64,000 nucleotides of DNA from positions 372,001 through 436,000 of the forward strand of contig NZ_RJAD01000003.1 of assembly GCF_003999995.1 (NCBI RefSeq), in the 5' to 3' direction. Positions within the stretch are counted from its first letter, which is position 1. Each line of letters begins with the position of its first letter. Below, piece by piece: positions 52,095 through 64,000 of the stretch. Made by a program: the position numbers and the translations under genes. This stretch comes from Microbacterium sulfonylureivorans (GTDB lineage Bacteria > Actinomycetota > Actinomycetes > Actinomycetales > Microbacteriaceae). The notes below the pieces were generated by a model that was not told the DNA's origin, did no database searches, and was given only the letters and a program-made list of their open reading frames with translations.

Positions 52095-53645
52095 CTATTC
52101 GCAGCGGAGTCCGTCCTCCGGGACGGTGCCCTCGAGGAGATACGTCTCGACGGCCTCGTCGACGCACGCGTTGCCCTTGTTGTAGCCCGTGTGCCCTTCG
52201 CCGACGCGGGTGACGAGCACGCCCGACTCGAGCTGCTCCGCGAGCGACACCGACCACTCGTACGGGGTCGCGGGGTCGTTCGTCGTTCCGACGACCACGA
52301 TCGGCGCGGCGCCTTCGGCCGCGATCGGTTCGCGGATGCCCGTCGCGGGGTACGGCCACACCTCGCACGGGTCGGGGCCGGCCCAGTACGGCGCGACGGT
52401 CGGAGCCTCCGCCGCGAGCAGCGCCTCGGCGGCGGCCACCTCTTCATCGGTGGCGTCAGCCGGGTAGTCCATGCAGTTGTATGCGCGGAAAGCCTCGGTC
52501 GAGTTGTCGAGGTACTCGCCGCCTTCGCGGTTGTAGTAGAAGTCCGCGAGCAGGAAGGCCGTCTCGGCATCGCCCGCGAGCGCGCCTTCGAGCGCCATCG
52601 ACAGGTACGACCAGCTGTCCTCGGAGTACAGCGCCGCGACGATCGCCGTCATGAGGGCGTCGGCTCCGAGCATCCGCCCGTCCGCCGCGCGGATCGGGTC
52701 GCGGTCGACCGACGCCAGCAGCGTGCCGAGGTCGGCCATGGCGTCGTCCACGGAGCCGCGGAACGGGCAGTCGCTCCCGTCGAGGCAGGACGCCATATAC
52801 GCCCGGAGCGCAGACTCGAAGCCCACCCCCTGCGTCGTGCCGACGTCGAGCCCGGGGATCGACGGATCGATCGCGCCGTCGAGCACGAGACGGCCGACGC
52901 GGTCGGGGAAGAGCTTCGCGTACGTCGCACCGAGGAAGGTGCCGTACGAGTAGCCGAGGTAGGACAGCTCGCGGTCGCCGAGGACGGCGCGGATGAGGTC
53001 CATGTCGCGAGCGGCGTTCTCGGTGGTGATGTACGGCAGGATGCCGTCGCTGTTCGCCTCGCACGCCTCGGCGAAGCCGGTGTTGCGAGCGTCGAGCTCG
53101 TCGGTCCAGGCATCCGACCCCCGCGTGTTCTCGGGGATCTCGAAGAGGTACGCGTCCATGTCGGCGGCGCCGTAGCACTGGACCGCGGTCGATTCCCCCA
53201 CGCCGCGCGGGTCGAAGCCGATCACGTCGAACTGCTCGCGCAGCGGCTCGCCCACGGCATACGTCAGCGAGTCGCGGATGAGCCCGACGCCGCTCGCGCC
53301 CGGCCCGCCGGGGTTGGTGAGCAGAGAGCCGATCGGCTCACCGCCGGTCGCGCGGCTGCGGATGATCGAGAGCTCGATGTCGCCCTTCGAGGTGTCGGCC
53401 CAGTCCAGCGGCGCGGTGACCGTGGTGCAGTCGAGCCCGTCCCCGCAGTCCGTCCAGTCGAGCCCCTGCTCGTAGTAGGGCAGCAGTTCGGCCGACACGC
53501 CCTCGGTGTCGGGTGCCGGAGAGGAGGTCGGCGCAGCACCGGAGTCGAGGATCATCGCAGAGATGCAGCCGCTCAGCGCGACGGATGCCGCCAGCAGCCC
53601 GGCGACGACGGCGACGGTGCGGCGGGCACGACGAGGAGTTTTCAC
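52095..53645 (-). CDS. Secreted alpha/beta-hydrolase lipoprotein, TAP-like peptidase
   Basis: 516 aa, GTG start overlapping the holB stop by 4 bp (GTGA). Signal peptide with lipobox VALSGC. Alpha/beta-hydrolase fold with oxyanion strand TNPGGPGASGVGL, nucleophile Ser in YLGYSYGTFLGATYA, Asp in GTTNDPATPYEW and His in GEGHTGYN. The C-terminal TAP-like domain spans about 415-516. The family includes tripeptidyl aminopeptidases of Streptomyces and mycobacterial hydrolases that take part in peptide or xenobiotic breakdown at the cell surface. Confidence 0.92.
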   Translation of the reverse strand: MKTPRRARRTVAVVAGLLAASVALSGCISAMILDSGAAPTSSPAPDTEGVSAELLPYYEQGLDWTDCGDGLDCTTVTAPLDWADTSKGDIELSIIRSRATGGEPIGSLLTNPGGPGASGVGLIRDSLTYAVGEPLREQFDVIGFDPRGVGESTAVQCYGAADMDAYLFEIPENTRGSDAWTDELDARNTGFAEACEANSDGILPYITTENAARDMDLIRAVLGDRELSYLGYSYGTFLGATYAKLFPDRVGRLVLDGAIDPSIPGLDVGTTQGVGFESALRAYMASCLDGSDCPFRGSVDDAMADLGTLLASVDRDPIRAADGRMLGADALMTAIVAALYSEDSWSYLSMALEGALAGDAETAFLLADFYYNREGGEYLDNSTEAFRAYNCMDYPADATDEEVAAAEALLAAEAPTVAPYWAGPDPCEVWPYPATGIREPIAAEGAAPIVVVGTTNDPATPYEWSVSLAEQLESGVLVTRVGEGHTGYNKGNACVDEAVETYLLEGTVPEDGLRCE

Positions 53646-54817
53646 GGAGTCCTTCCGCTCGCGACAGTCACGAGCATGCTCTCGAGGGCGAGGGTCGGTG
53701 CGGCGTTGAGCTCGACGTTCTCGCGCGTCTCGCCGATGCGGTCGACGACCGCGAGGGTGCGATCGATCGACCACGCGGCGGCGAGGGCGCGCAGATCGGG
53801 TTCGAGCTCACGGTTGATCAGCTCGGCGTCACGGCCGAACTGGAGCATCAGCACATCGCGGAACATCGACTCGAGGTCGGTCAGCACGCGGTCGATGCCG
53901 TCGCGCAGGCTGCGGGTCGCGCGGCGCTTCTGATCGTCTTCGAGGGCCGAGAGCTGCGATCTCACGGCCGGCGGCACGGCCGCCCCCTCGGCGATGCCGA
54001 GGGTGCGCAGCAGCGACGAGCGCTCCGTCTCGTCGCGCTCGGCGGTGAGGGCCTTGGCGTCGTCGGTCGCGGCCTGCACGATGCGGCCGGCGACCTCGAC
54101 GACGTCGCCGACGCCTCGCACTCGGAGGACGGCACGCAGCGTGTCGTCGCGGCGGGCGCGGGCTGCGGCATCCGTCGCCAGTCGCTGCGCCATGCCGATG
54201 TGGCGCTGTGCGTGCCGCGCGGACTGCTCGGCGACGGCGGGATCGGCGCCGGTGCGCTCGACGATCAGGCGCGCCACGTCGGCGACGTCCGGTTCACGCA
54301 GGCGCAGCGTGCGGACGCGCGAGCGGATCGTCGGGAGGAGGTCGGCGTCGCTCGGTGCGCAGAGGACCCACACGGTGCGCTCGGGCGGCTCTTCGAGGGC
54401 CTTGAGCAGGACGTTGGAGGTGCGCTCGGCCATGCGGTCGGCATCCTCCATCACGATCACGCGGTGCCGCCCCAGGGACGGCGAGAAGTAGGAGCGCTCG
54501 ACGAGCGCACGGGCGTCCTTGATCGAGATGATCACGCCCTCGGTGCGCAGGGCCGTGAGGTCGGGATGCGTGCCGGCGAGCACCTGGCGCATCGCCTGCT
54601 CGTCGCCGGGCTCGGCGATCAGGGCGGCTGCGAAGGCGTACGCCAGCGTCGAGCGGCCCGATCCGGGCGGGCCAGTGATGAGCCATGCATGGGTGAGCGC
54701 TGCGGGGTCGGATGCCGCGTCCTGCAGCGCCGCGACCGCGTCGTCCTGCCCCCAGACCGCGCCCCACGGAACCTCGGCGGGCGCTGTCGTCGCAGTCGCG
54801 GTCGCCGTGGATTCCAT
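53642..54817 (-). CDS. holB: DNA polymerase III subunit delta' (clamp loader)
   Basis: 391 aa. AAA+ ATPase-like fold with P-loop LITGPPGSGRSTLAYAFA, sensor region VIVMEDADRMAERTSNVLLK and ALEEPPERTVWVLCAPS. The cysteines of the usual clamp-loader zinc module are missing: the segment before AGTHPDLTAL has none. The C-terminal half carries the collar helices. It loads the beta clamp with DnaX and delta. Start at ATG 54817, with TAGGCT 7 nt upstream. Follows tmk at 44 bp. Confidence 0.92.
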   Translation of the reverse strand: MESTATATATTAPAEVPWGAVWGQDDAVAALQDAASDPAALTHAWLITGPPGSGRSTLAYAFAAALIAEPGDEQAMRQVLAGTHPDLTALRTEGVIISIKDARALVERSYFSPSLGRHRVIVMEDADRMAERTSNVLLKALEEPPERTVWVLCAPSDADLLPTIRSRVRTLRLREPDVADVARLIVERTGADPAVAEQSARHAQRHIGMAQRLATDAAARARRDDTLRAVLRVRGVGDVVEVAGRIVQAATDDAKALTAERDETERSSLLRTLGIAEGAAVPPAVRSQLSALEDDQKRRATRSLRDGIDRVLTDLESMFRDVLMLQFGRDAELINRELEPDLRALAAAWSIDRTLAVVDRIGETRENVELNAAPTLALESMLVTVASGRTP

Positions 54818-54824
54818 GGGTGTC

Positions 54825-54830
54825 AGCCTA
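54825..54830 (-). promoter_or_regulatory. -10 element of holB, leaderless type
   Basis: TAGGCT on the minus strand, 7 nt before the ATG; an internal promoter between tmk and holB. Confidence 0.45.
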
Positions 54831-54861
54831 ACCGTGACCACCGACCCGTACCTGAGCGAGC

Positions 54862-55499
54862 TCAGCCCAGCAGGGCGCCCACGCGAGCGCGCACCGCACC
54901 CGCGAGGTCCTCGGCGGGCAGCGTCGCATCGAGCACGAGGAACCGACCCGGCTCGGCCGTGGCGAGCGCGAGGAACTCCTCGCGCACGCGCGTGTGGAAC
55001 GACTCCCGCTCGGCCTCGAGGCGGTCGAACGGCTTGTCGTCGGCGTCGAGGCGGTCTCGCGCGACCGCCGGGTCGAGGTCGAGGAGGACGGTGAGGTCGG
55101 GAAGGAGGCCCTCGGCCGCCCAGAGCGACAGACTGCGCACCTCGTCGCGGCCGAGTACGCGCCCCGCGCCCTGGTAGGCCACCGAGGAGTCGAGATAGCG
55201 GTCCTGGATCACGACGTCACCGCGCTCGAGGGCCGGCCTGACCACGGTCTCGACGTGATGCGCACGATCGGCCGCGTAGAGCAGCGCCTCGGCCCGGGGC
55301 GAGACCCCGCCGCGGTGATGCAGCACGATGTCGCGGATGAGCACGCCCACGTCGGTTCCTCCGGGCTCGCGGGTGCGGACCACCGTGCGGCCGGCATCCG
55401 ACAGCCATTCCTCGAGAAGCGACGCCTGCGTGGTCTTGCCCGCACCGTCGCCGCCCTCGAACGTCACGAAGAGCCCGCGGCGGCGGCCCTCACTCCCGG

Positions 55500-55503
<4 letters not shown>
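54862..55503 (-). CDS. tmk: Thymidylate kinase
   Basis: Phosphorylates dTMP to dTDP. 213 aa. P-loop FEGGDGAGKTTQ (residues 15-26), DR-x motif VVIQDRYLDSSVAYQGAGR, and LID-region DDKPFDRLEAERESFHTRVR. The TREPGGT dTMP-binding motif is intact. GTG start overlaps the topA stop by 4 bp (GTGA). Confidence 0.96.
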
Positions 55504-58202
<2,699 letters not shown>

Positions 58203-58270
58203 CGGGGGCGTCCTTTCTTCGACGCAAACCATACACGCGTCTTCCCGGAGTGGTCGCTGTGAGCCCTCGC

Positions 58271-58588
58271 TCATGACGGCGGGCCCGCACGCGCAGACGC
58301 CGCGACGGGGAACGCGCCGAAGCGCGCCGACACGGTCACGGTCGCGATCAGCCCCTCCACCTCGCACTCGTCGATCGCGACGCCCGCGACGGCCGCGACC
58401 TCGGCCGCTCGTTCGCAGGGTACGCCCGTCACGGCACCGGAGGCGGTATCGGCGGCCGCGAGGGCTGCGGCATCCGCCGCCCCGGCGAGGCGCTGGCCGA
58501 AGACGGCCGCCGATCCCACCGCAGCGAGCGCGACGGTCAGGGCGGCGGCGCCTCCCACCATGCCGACCACGACGGCGGCTCCCGCCAT
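58271..58588 (-). CDS. TadE-like pilus-cluster protein
   Basis: 105 aa. One N-terminal hydrophobic segment (AGAAVVVGMVGGAAALTVAL), then an Ala-rich pseudopilin-like helix FGQRLAGAADAAALAAADTA and a Cys-containing C-terminal half (VPCERAAEVAAVAGVAIDEC). This matches the helicase/secretion-neighbourhood TadE-like family that ends actinobacterial Tad clusters. Start and the tadE stop overlap by one base (TGATG). Likely a minor pilin or assembly factor in the envelope. Confidence 0.82.
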   Translation of the reverse strand: MAGAAVVVGMVGGAAALTVALAAVGSAAVFGQRLAGAADAAALAAADTASGAVTGVPCERAAEVAAVAGVAIDECEVEGLIATVTVSARFGAFPVAASARAGPPS

Positions 58589-58920
58589 CAGAGGCCGCCC
58601 GCCAGCGCGCAGCTGGTCGCGGTGAGCGTGATCGGCAGGCCCGCGCGGACGGACCCGGTGACGCACACGAGCTCGCCCTCGGTGTGCGTCGCGGCCGTCG
58701 CGCCGGGCCCGACGGCCGCGACGGCGGCGAGGACCCGCTCGGACGACTCGCCGCGAGCCGCGAGCCGCGCGGCATCGGCGACGGCATCCTGCAGCCGCAC
58801 GTGCCGGGCGCCGGCACCGAGCACTCCGAGGCCGAGCAGCAGCACCAGCACGATCGCGGGGAACGCGACCGCGAACTCGGCGACGACGGATCCGTCGTCG
58901 CCGAGTCGGCGGCGGGTCAT
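58588..58920 (-). CDS. TadE-family minor pseudopilin
   Basis: 110 aa, ATG overlapping the preceding stop by 4 bp. The N-terminus has a prepilin-type site, DDG-SVVAEFAVAFPAIVLV (Gly before the cut, Glu at +5), followed by one hydrophobic helix; HVRLQDAVADAARLAARGE is the amphipathic extension. A soluble domain with two Cys ends the protein. TadE is processed by the prepilin peptidase TadV/CpaA and helps build Flp pili. Confidence 0.88.
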   Translation of the reverse strand: MTRRRLGDDGSVVAEFAVAFPAIVLVLLLGLGVLGAGARHVRLQDAVADAARLAARGESSERVLAAVAAVGPGATAATHTEGELVCVTGSVRAGLPITLTATSCALAGGL

Positions 58921-59123
58921 GCGACCGTGAGCGCGCGGCGGATCAGCTCGGTGAGGATGCCGCGCACCTCGTCGCTGCGCATGATCACGACGAGAAGCCC
59001 CGCGAATGCGACGGCGGCCATCGTCGCAATCGCATACTCGGCGGTCGCCGCGCCGGTGTCGTCTGCGTGCACGTCGGCGAAGAGCTTCGCGGCGCGGCGC
59101 GGGGAGAGAGGGGGAACTGTCAC
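58917..59123 (-). CDS. Flp-type pilin (DUF4244 family)
   Basis: 68 aa, GTG start 6 nt after AGGAG. A 24-residue leader ends at Gly24, followed by AATAEYAIATMAAVAFAGLL: Glu at +5 and Tyr at +6 after the cut, the Flp prepilin signature. Only a short C-terminal region follows the helix. Likely the major pilin subunit of the Tad pilus. Sits between tadBC and tadE. Confidence 0.88.
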   Translation of the reverse strand: MTVPPLSPRRAAKLFADVHADDTGAATAEYAIATMAAVAFAGLLVVIMRSDEVRGILTELIRRALTVA

Positions 59124-59175
59124 TTTCGACTCCTGTCATTCGGTGGGTGGGCACGGTCGGTGGCATGGATGAGGC

Positions 59176-60111
59176 TCAGAAGGAGAGAGGCATCGTCGAC
59201 ATGACGCTCAGCATCATCGGTGCGACGCCGAGCAGGAGGAACGCCGGGAGCGTGCACACGCCGAGCGGCAGCAGGAGCCGCGAGCTCAGACGCGCGGCAC
59301 GCAGCCTGCCCTCGATGCGGGCGCGGTGACGGGAGAGCGCCGCAGAGGCGCGGAGGAGCTCGACCGCCGGAACACCCGCGGTGCGCGAGAGGGAGAGGAC
59401 GAGGTCGGTCGAGGCATCCGCCGGCGCGCCCGCGGCGCTCACGATCGCCGTCGCGCGCTCGATGGACACCCCGCCGCTCAGTGCGATGGCCAGCAGCTCC
59501 GCCCCGATCCCGGGGACGCCTCCCTCGGCACGCGCCCGCCGCACGAGCGCCGCGTTCCACCGCTGCGCGGCGAGGATGAGAGCTGCGCCGGCGACGAGAC
59601 AGGCGATGCCGAACGGCTGTGCGAACAGCACGCCGAACGTGTCGAACCCGAGAGCGGCCCCCAGCCCGACGGCGACGAGCGGCAGCCAGCCCATGAGCCT
59701 GGCGGTTCCCGCGGGTTCGGCGAGGGCGACACGCACGTCGTCGGCCGCCTCCTGCGCGTCGCGGAGCGCGGAGGCCACCGCGCGCAGCGTCTCGGCGAGC
59801 GGAGCTCCGACGCCCGTGGCCACTCGCCACGCCGCCGCGACGTCGGCCCACACCCGCTCCGGCCCCTCTGCGGCGGCGCCCGATCTGCGGGCGGGACGGC
59901 CCGGTGCAGGACCCGCCGCGGCGATGGCATCGGGCAGCGGCATCCCGTCGTGTGAGGCCGCCGCGATGCGCGCGGCCGCGGGATCCCCCGTGTCGGAGAG
60001 GTGCCCCCACGCCGCCGCCGGTGCGACCCCCGCCTGCAGCAGCACCGCGAGCCGGAGGACGGTCTCGGCCGCGGCCGCCCCGGCGTCGGCCGGGCTCGCC
60101 GCCGGCCTCAT
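59176..60111 (-). CDS. Fused TadB-TadC pilus membrane platform protein
   Basis: 311 aa. Two type II secretion F-type (T2SSF) halves in one chain: about residues 12-160, whose cytoplasmic helices include LAETLRAVASALRDAQEAAD, and about 185-311 with IALSGGVSIERATAIVSAAG and the final hydrophobic segment LLLPLGVCTLPAFLLLGVAP. In mycobacteria these are two genes of 266 and 191 aa (Rv3658c/Rv3657c order). ATG overlaps the tadA stop (ATGA). It anchors the TadA ATPase in the membrane. Confidence 0.82.
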   Translation of the reverse strand: MRPAASPADAGAAAAETVLRLAVLLQAGVAPAAAWGHLSDTGDPAAARIAAASHDGMPLPDAIAAAGPAPGRPARRSGAAAEGPERVWADVAAAWRVATGVGAPLAETLRAVASALRDAQEAADDVRVALAEPAGTARLMGWLPLVAVGLGAALGFDTFGVLFAQPFGIACLVAGAALILAAQRWNAALVRRARAEGGVPGIGAELLAIALSGGVSIERATAIVSAAGAPADASTDLVLSLSRTAGVPAVELLRASAALSRHRARIEGRLRAARLSSRLLLPLGVCTLPAFLLLGVAPMMLSVMSTMPLSF

Positions 60112-61181
60112 GCCGAGTCCTCGATCGCGAGGCGGCCGGACGAGTCGACGACCGGACGCCCGAAGCCGGAGATGCGACGCGCGCCGTCGGCACGGCGCTC
60201 GACGTGCACGACGCATCCGATCGCGCTGGCCACCTGGCGCGCGACGGCGTGGTCGTCGAGACCGGCGAGCGCCCCCAGTGCCTCGAGCCGTGCGGGGACG
60301 TCTCGAAGGCCGTTCGCGTGGAGGGTCCCCGCGCCGCCGTCGTGCCCCGTGTTGAGGGCCGACAGGAGCTCGCGCACCTCTTCGCCGCGGCACTCCCCCA
60401 CCACGAGCCTGTCGGGGCGCATGCGCAGCGCCTCGCGCACGAGCCTGGCCAGCCCGACGGCCCCGGCGCCTTCGAGGTTCGCCTGCCTCGCCTCGAGCCG
60501 GACATGGTGGGGGTGGTCGATCCGCAGCTCGGCCACGTCCTCGATCGTCACGATCCGCTCGTGCGCCGGAGCAGCGCTGAGCAGACTCGCGAGCAGCGTC
60601 GTCTTGCCGGCGCCGGCGGCCCCCGTGACCAGGATGTTCTCGCGCCGAGCGACGAGGTCGTCCAGACGCGCGCGCGTCGAGTCGTCGAACATGCCGGATG
60701 CCTCGAGATCGTCGAGGTCGGGCCGGTCCAGCCTCGGCACCCGGATCGAGACCGCGGTCCCGTCGGCCGACACCGGCGGGAGGACGGCGTGCACGCGGAT
60801 GCCTCCCTCGAGGCGGACGTCGACGCATGGCGTCGCGTCGTCGATGTGGCGCCCGCCGAGCCCGATCAGGGCGACAGCGAGGTCGCGCACCTCCTCCTCG
60901 GTGCGCTGCCACCCGCCGGCGCGGACGGGTCCGTCGCCGCGGTCGACGAAGAGCCCCGCGGCGCCGTTGAGGAAGAGGTCGGTGACGCGCGAGTCGTCGA
61001 GATACTCCGCGAGCGAATCGATCGACGGATGCCTCGGCCGCGCCGGCCGCCGTCCGGGAGGCGGGACCGGCATCCATCCCGCCCGGTCCGGGTCGGGCCC
61101 GCTCGGGGCCGGCACGAGCGCGGAACGGATGTCTGCGGGCGGCGGCGAAGCCCGCGGGCGGACGACGAACGGATCGGGCAT
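60108..61181 (-). CDS. tadA: TadA/CpaF-type pilus assembly ATPase
   Basis: 357 aa, cytoplasmic secretion ATPase. N-terminal domain from about 50 ([20 protein letters not shown]); Walker [10 protein letters not shown], Asp-box [20 protein letters not shown], Walker [21 protein letters not shown] and His-box [12 protein letters not shown]. Powers Flp pilin assembly. First gene of the Tad cluster here; the usual CpaE/Ssd-like gene upstream is absent, since the next gene, acs, is divergent. Confidence 0.93.
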   Translation of the reverse strand: MPDPFVVRPRASPPPADIRSALVPAPSGPDPDRAGWMPVPPPGRRPARPRHPSIDSLAEYLDDSRVTDLFLNGAAGLFVDRGDGPVRAGGWQRTEEEVRDLAVALIGLGGRHIDDATPCVDVRLEGGIRVHAVLPPVSADGTAVSIRVPRLDRPDLDDLEASGMFDDSTRARLDDLVARRENILVTGAAGAGKTTLLASLLSAAPAHERIVTIEDVAELRIDHPHHVRLEARQANLEGAGAVGLARLVREALRMRPDRLVVGECRGEEVRELLSALNTGHDGGAGTLHANGLRDVPARLEALGALAGLDDHAVARQVASAIGCVVHVERRADGARRISGFGRPVVDSSGRLAIEDSA

Positions 61182-61594
61182 GCATCGACGCTAAGGAGGC
61201 GCCCCGGCGTCGCACCGGCGGGCCGGCACCATCGGGGACCTGCGGCGTCGGGAGACGCCTGGGGAGGAGCCGTCGGAACCGACGATCGGCCGGGAAAGAC
61301 AGGGGCGGCATCCCATGGGGGGAATGGGATGCCGCCACGCGCGACACACCACTTCGGGGGGTGATTTGGGTGCCGCAATGCCAGAATCGATGTTCGGCCG
61401 CTCGACAGCATATGCGAGGAAGGGGTCCTCGCAAAACAGTTCATGAGAGCCTTCTCACTCATATATCGGTCGAGTCGAACAATTCCGCGCCACCCACTAA
61501 CGGGGGTAGTGACCTCACAGGCCGCTCAGTACATTTCCTGACAGACTCGCCGGAGCCTCCGGCATCCCCTCCAGCCCGCAAAGGAGCGCGCTCA
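61182..61594. other. 413-bp divergent intergenic region between tadA and acs
   Basis: Contains a hairpin of 13-bp arms (61304-61316 with 61324-61336, 7-nt loop), a smaller one GCGAGGA-AGGGG-TCCTCGC (61414-61432) and TGAGA/TCTCA arms at 61444-61457. A possible acs promoter has TAGTGA (61507-61512), a 17-bp spacer and TACATT (61530-61535). From about 61370 to 61540 it is the most AT-rich stretch nearby. I see no gene in it. Confidence 0.6.
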
Positions 61595-63558
<1,964 letters not shown>

Positions 63559-63559
<1 letters not shown>

Positions 63560-64000
63560 TGCGGGAGCGGCGGCGGGAACTCGCCCGGCGGGCCCTCGAG
63601 GGCTATCCGGACGGCCCCGCCGCCGCACTCGTCGCCCATACCGCCCTTGCAGGGCTGGACGACATCGACGATCTCGCCGGCGCCGTCCTCGTCGAGGGGG
63701 TGAGCGACCGGATCGCGGTCGAGGCGGTCGCGCGCCGGCTGGGACGAGACCTCGCGCCCGACGGGATCCGGGTCGTCCCGACGGGAGGTGCGCACGGGAC
63801 GGCACGGATGCTGCGCGCCCTGGCCTCCCGTCACCCCGAGGCACGCCTGGCCGGGCTCTTCGACGTGGGAGAGTCCGAGGTCGTGCGGCGGGCGCTGTCC
63901 GGCCTCGGCCTGATCGGCGCGGCCTCGCCTCCCGCGGACGCGGGATTCTTCGCCTGTGTCGACGACCTCGAAGACGAGCTCCTCCGCGCGGCCGGACCCG
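63559..64000 (+). CDS. TOPRIM-domain protein of the OLD-like group, partial (N-terminus)
   Basis: Runs off the right edge after 147 codons. ATG is in a TGATG overlap with acs. After a basic start (MRERRRELARRALEG), the TOPRIM strand reads GAVLVEGVSDRIAVEAVARR with the catalytic Glu in LVEG, then VVPTGGAHGTARMLRALASR, and later FACVDDLEDELLRAAG. DVGES occupies the place of the usual D-x-D. There is no ATPase domain before it, so it is a stand-alone TOPRIM protein, often annotated as an ATP-dependent endonuclease. Its role is unknown. Confidence 0.72.

Noticed and set aside
61509..61518. GTGA-CC-TCAC before acs as a CRP/GlxR site
   Set aside because: The two half-sites are only 2 nt apart, whereas CRP-type sites need a 6-nt spacer.

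Overview
The window comes from a high-GC actinobacterium of the Microbacteriaceae, most like Microbacterium. This rests on gene order and protein likeness rather than on a database search. Several blocks keep the order known from other actinobacteria: senX3-regX3/phoU/gpmA, glnR-ppk-mutT1-pstSCAB, sigK-rskA-fasciclin, and acs/tad pilus/topA/tmk/holB. GTG and TTG starts are common, and many genes have a TANNNT hexamer 6-7 nt before the start codon with no clear Shine-Dalgarno sequence, as expected for leaderless mRNAs. I see no insertion sequence, prophage, CRISPR array or rRNA.

Layout. 1-6.6 kb: an oxidoreductase fragment, rlmB, cysS, an EamA transporter, a GNAT enzyme, a fused ispDF, carD and a small lipoprotein. 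6.6-14.5 kb: regX3-senX3 divergent from phoU, then gpmA, a methyltransferase, a FUSC-type membrane protein, ygfZ, a nitrobindin-like protein and small membrane proteins. 14.6-22.7 kb: glnR, ppk1, mutT1 and pstSCAB. With senX3-regX3-phoU this makes a nearly complete phosphate-sensing, import and polyphosphate set, and 11-bp phased PHO-box-like repeats lie before both phoU and pstS. 22.7-30.6 kb: a TetR/DUF2867 pair, pabC, a possible structured RNA, a VOC/AraC pair, sigK-rskA divergent from a fasciclin lipoprotein behind a SigK-like promoter, and a membrane Ser/Thr kinase. tRNA-Lys follows.

30.8-43.5 kb is the most distinctive region, an alpha-glucan utilisation locus. It holds two secreted GH87-type enzymes (alpha-1,3-glucanase/mycodextranase family) on either side of a LacI regulator, a cytoplasmic GH13 alpha-glucosidase translationally coupled to the second, and a MalE/MalF/MalG-type sugar ABC importer without its own ATPase. 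A shared LacI-like operator word precedes both GH87 genes. The likely logic is extracellular cutting of fungal-type alpha-glucan, import of oligosaccharides and hydrolysis inside the cell.

43.5-49.2 kb: a tightly overlapped operon (MMPL transporter, nicotinamidase, GNAT, AlkD-like protein), a divergent EamA transporter sharing an operator region, a small membrane protein and tRNA-Thr. 49.4-52.0 kb: metQ-metN-metI. 52.1-61.2 kb, all minus strand: TAP-like hydrolase, holB, tmk, topA and a Tad/Flp pilus cluster with a fused TadB-TadC. 61.6-64 kb: acs and the start of a TOPRIM-domain protein cut by the window edge.

In all three ABC import operons (pst, mal, met) the solute-binding gene comes first and is followed by a strong hairpin before the membrane genes.
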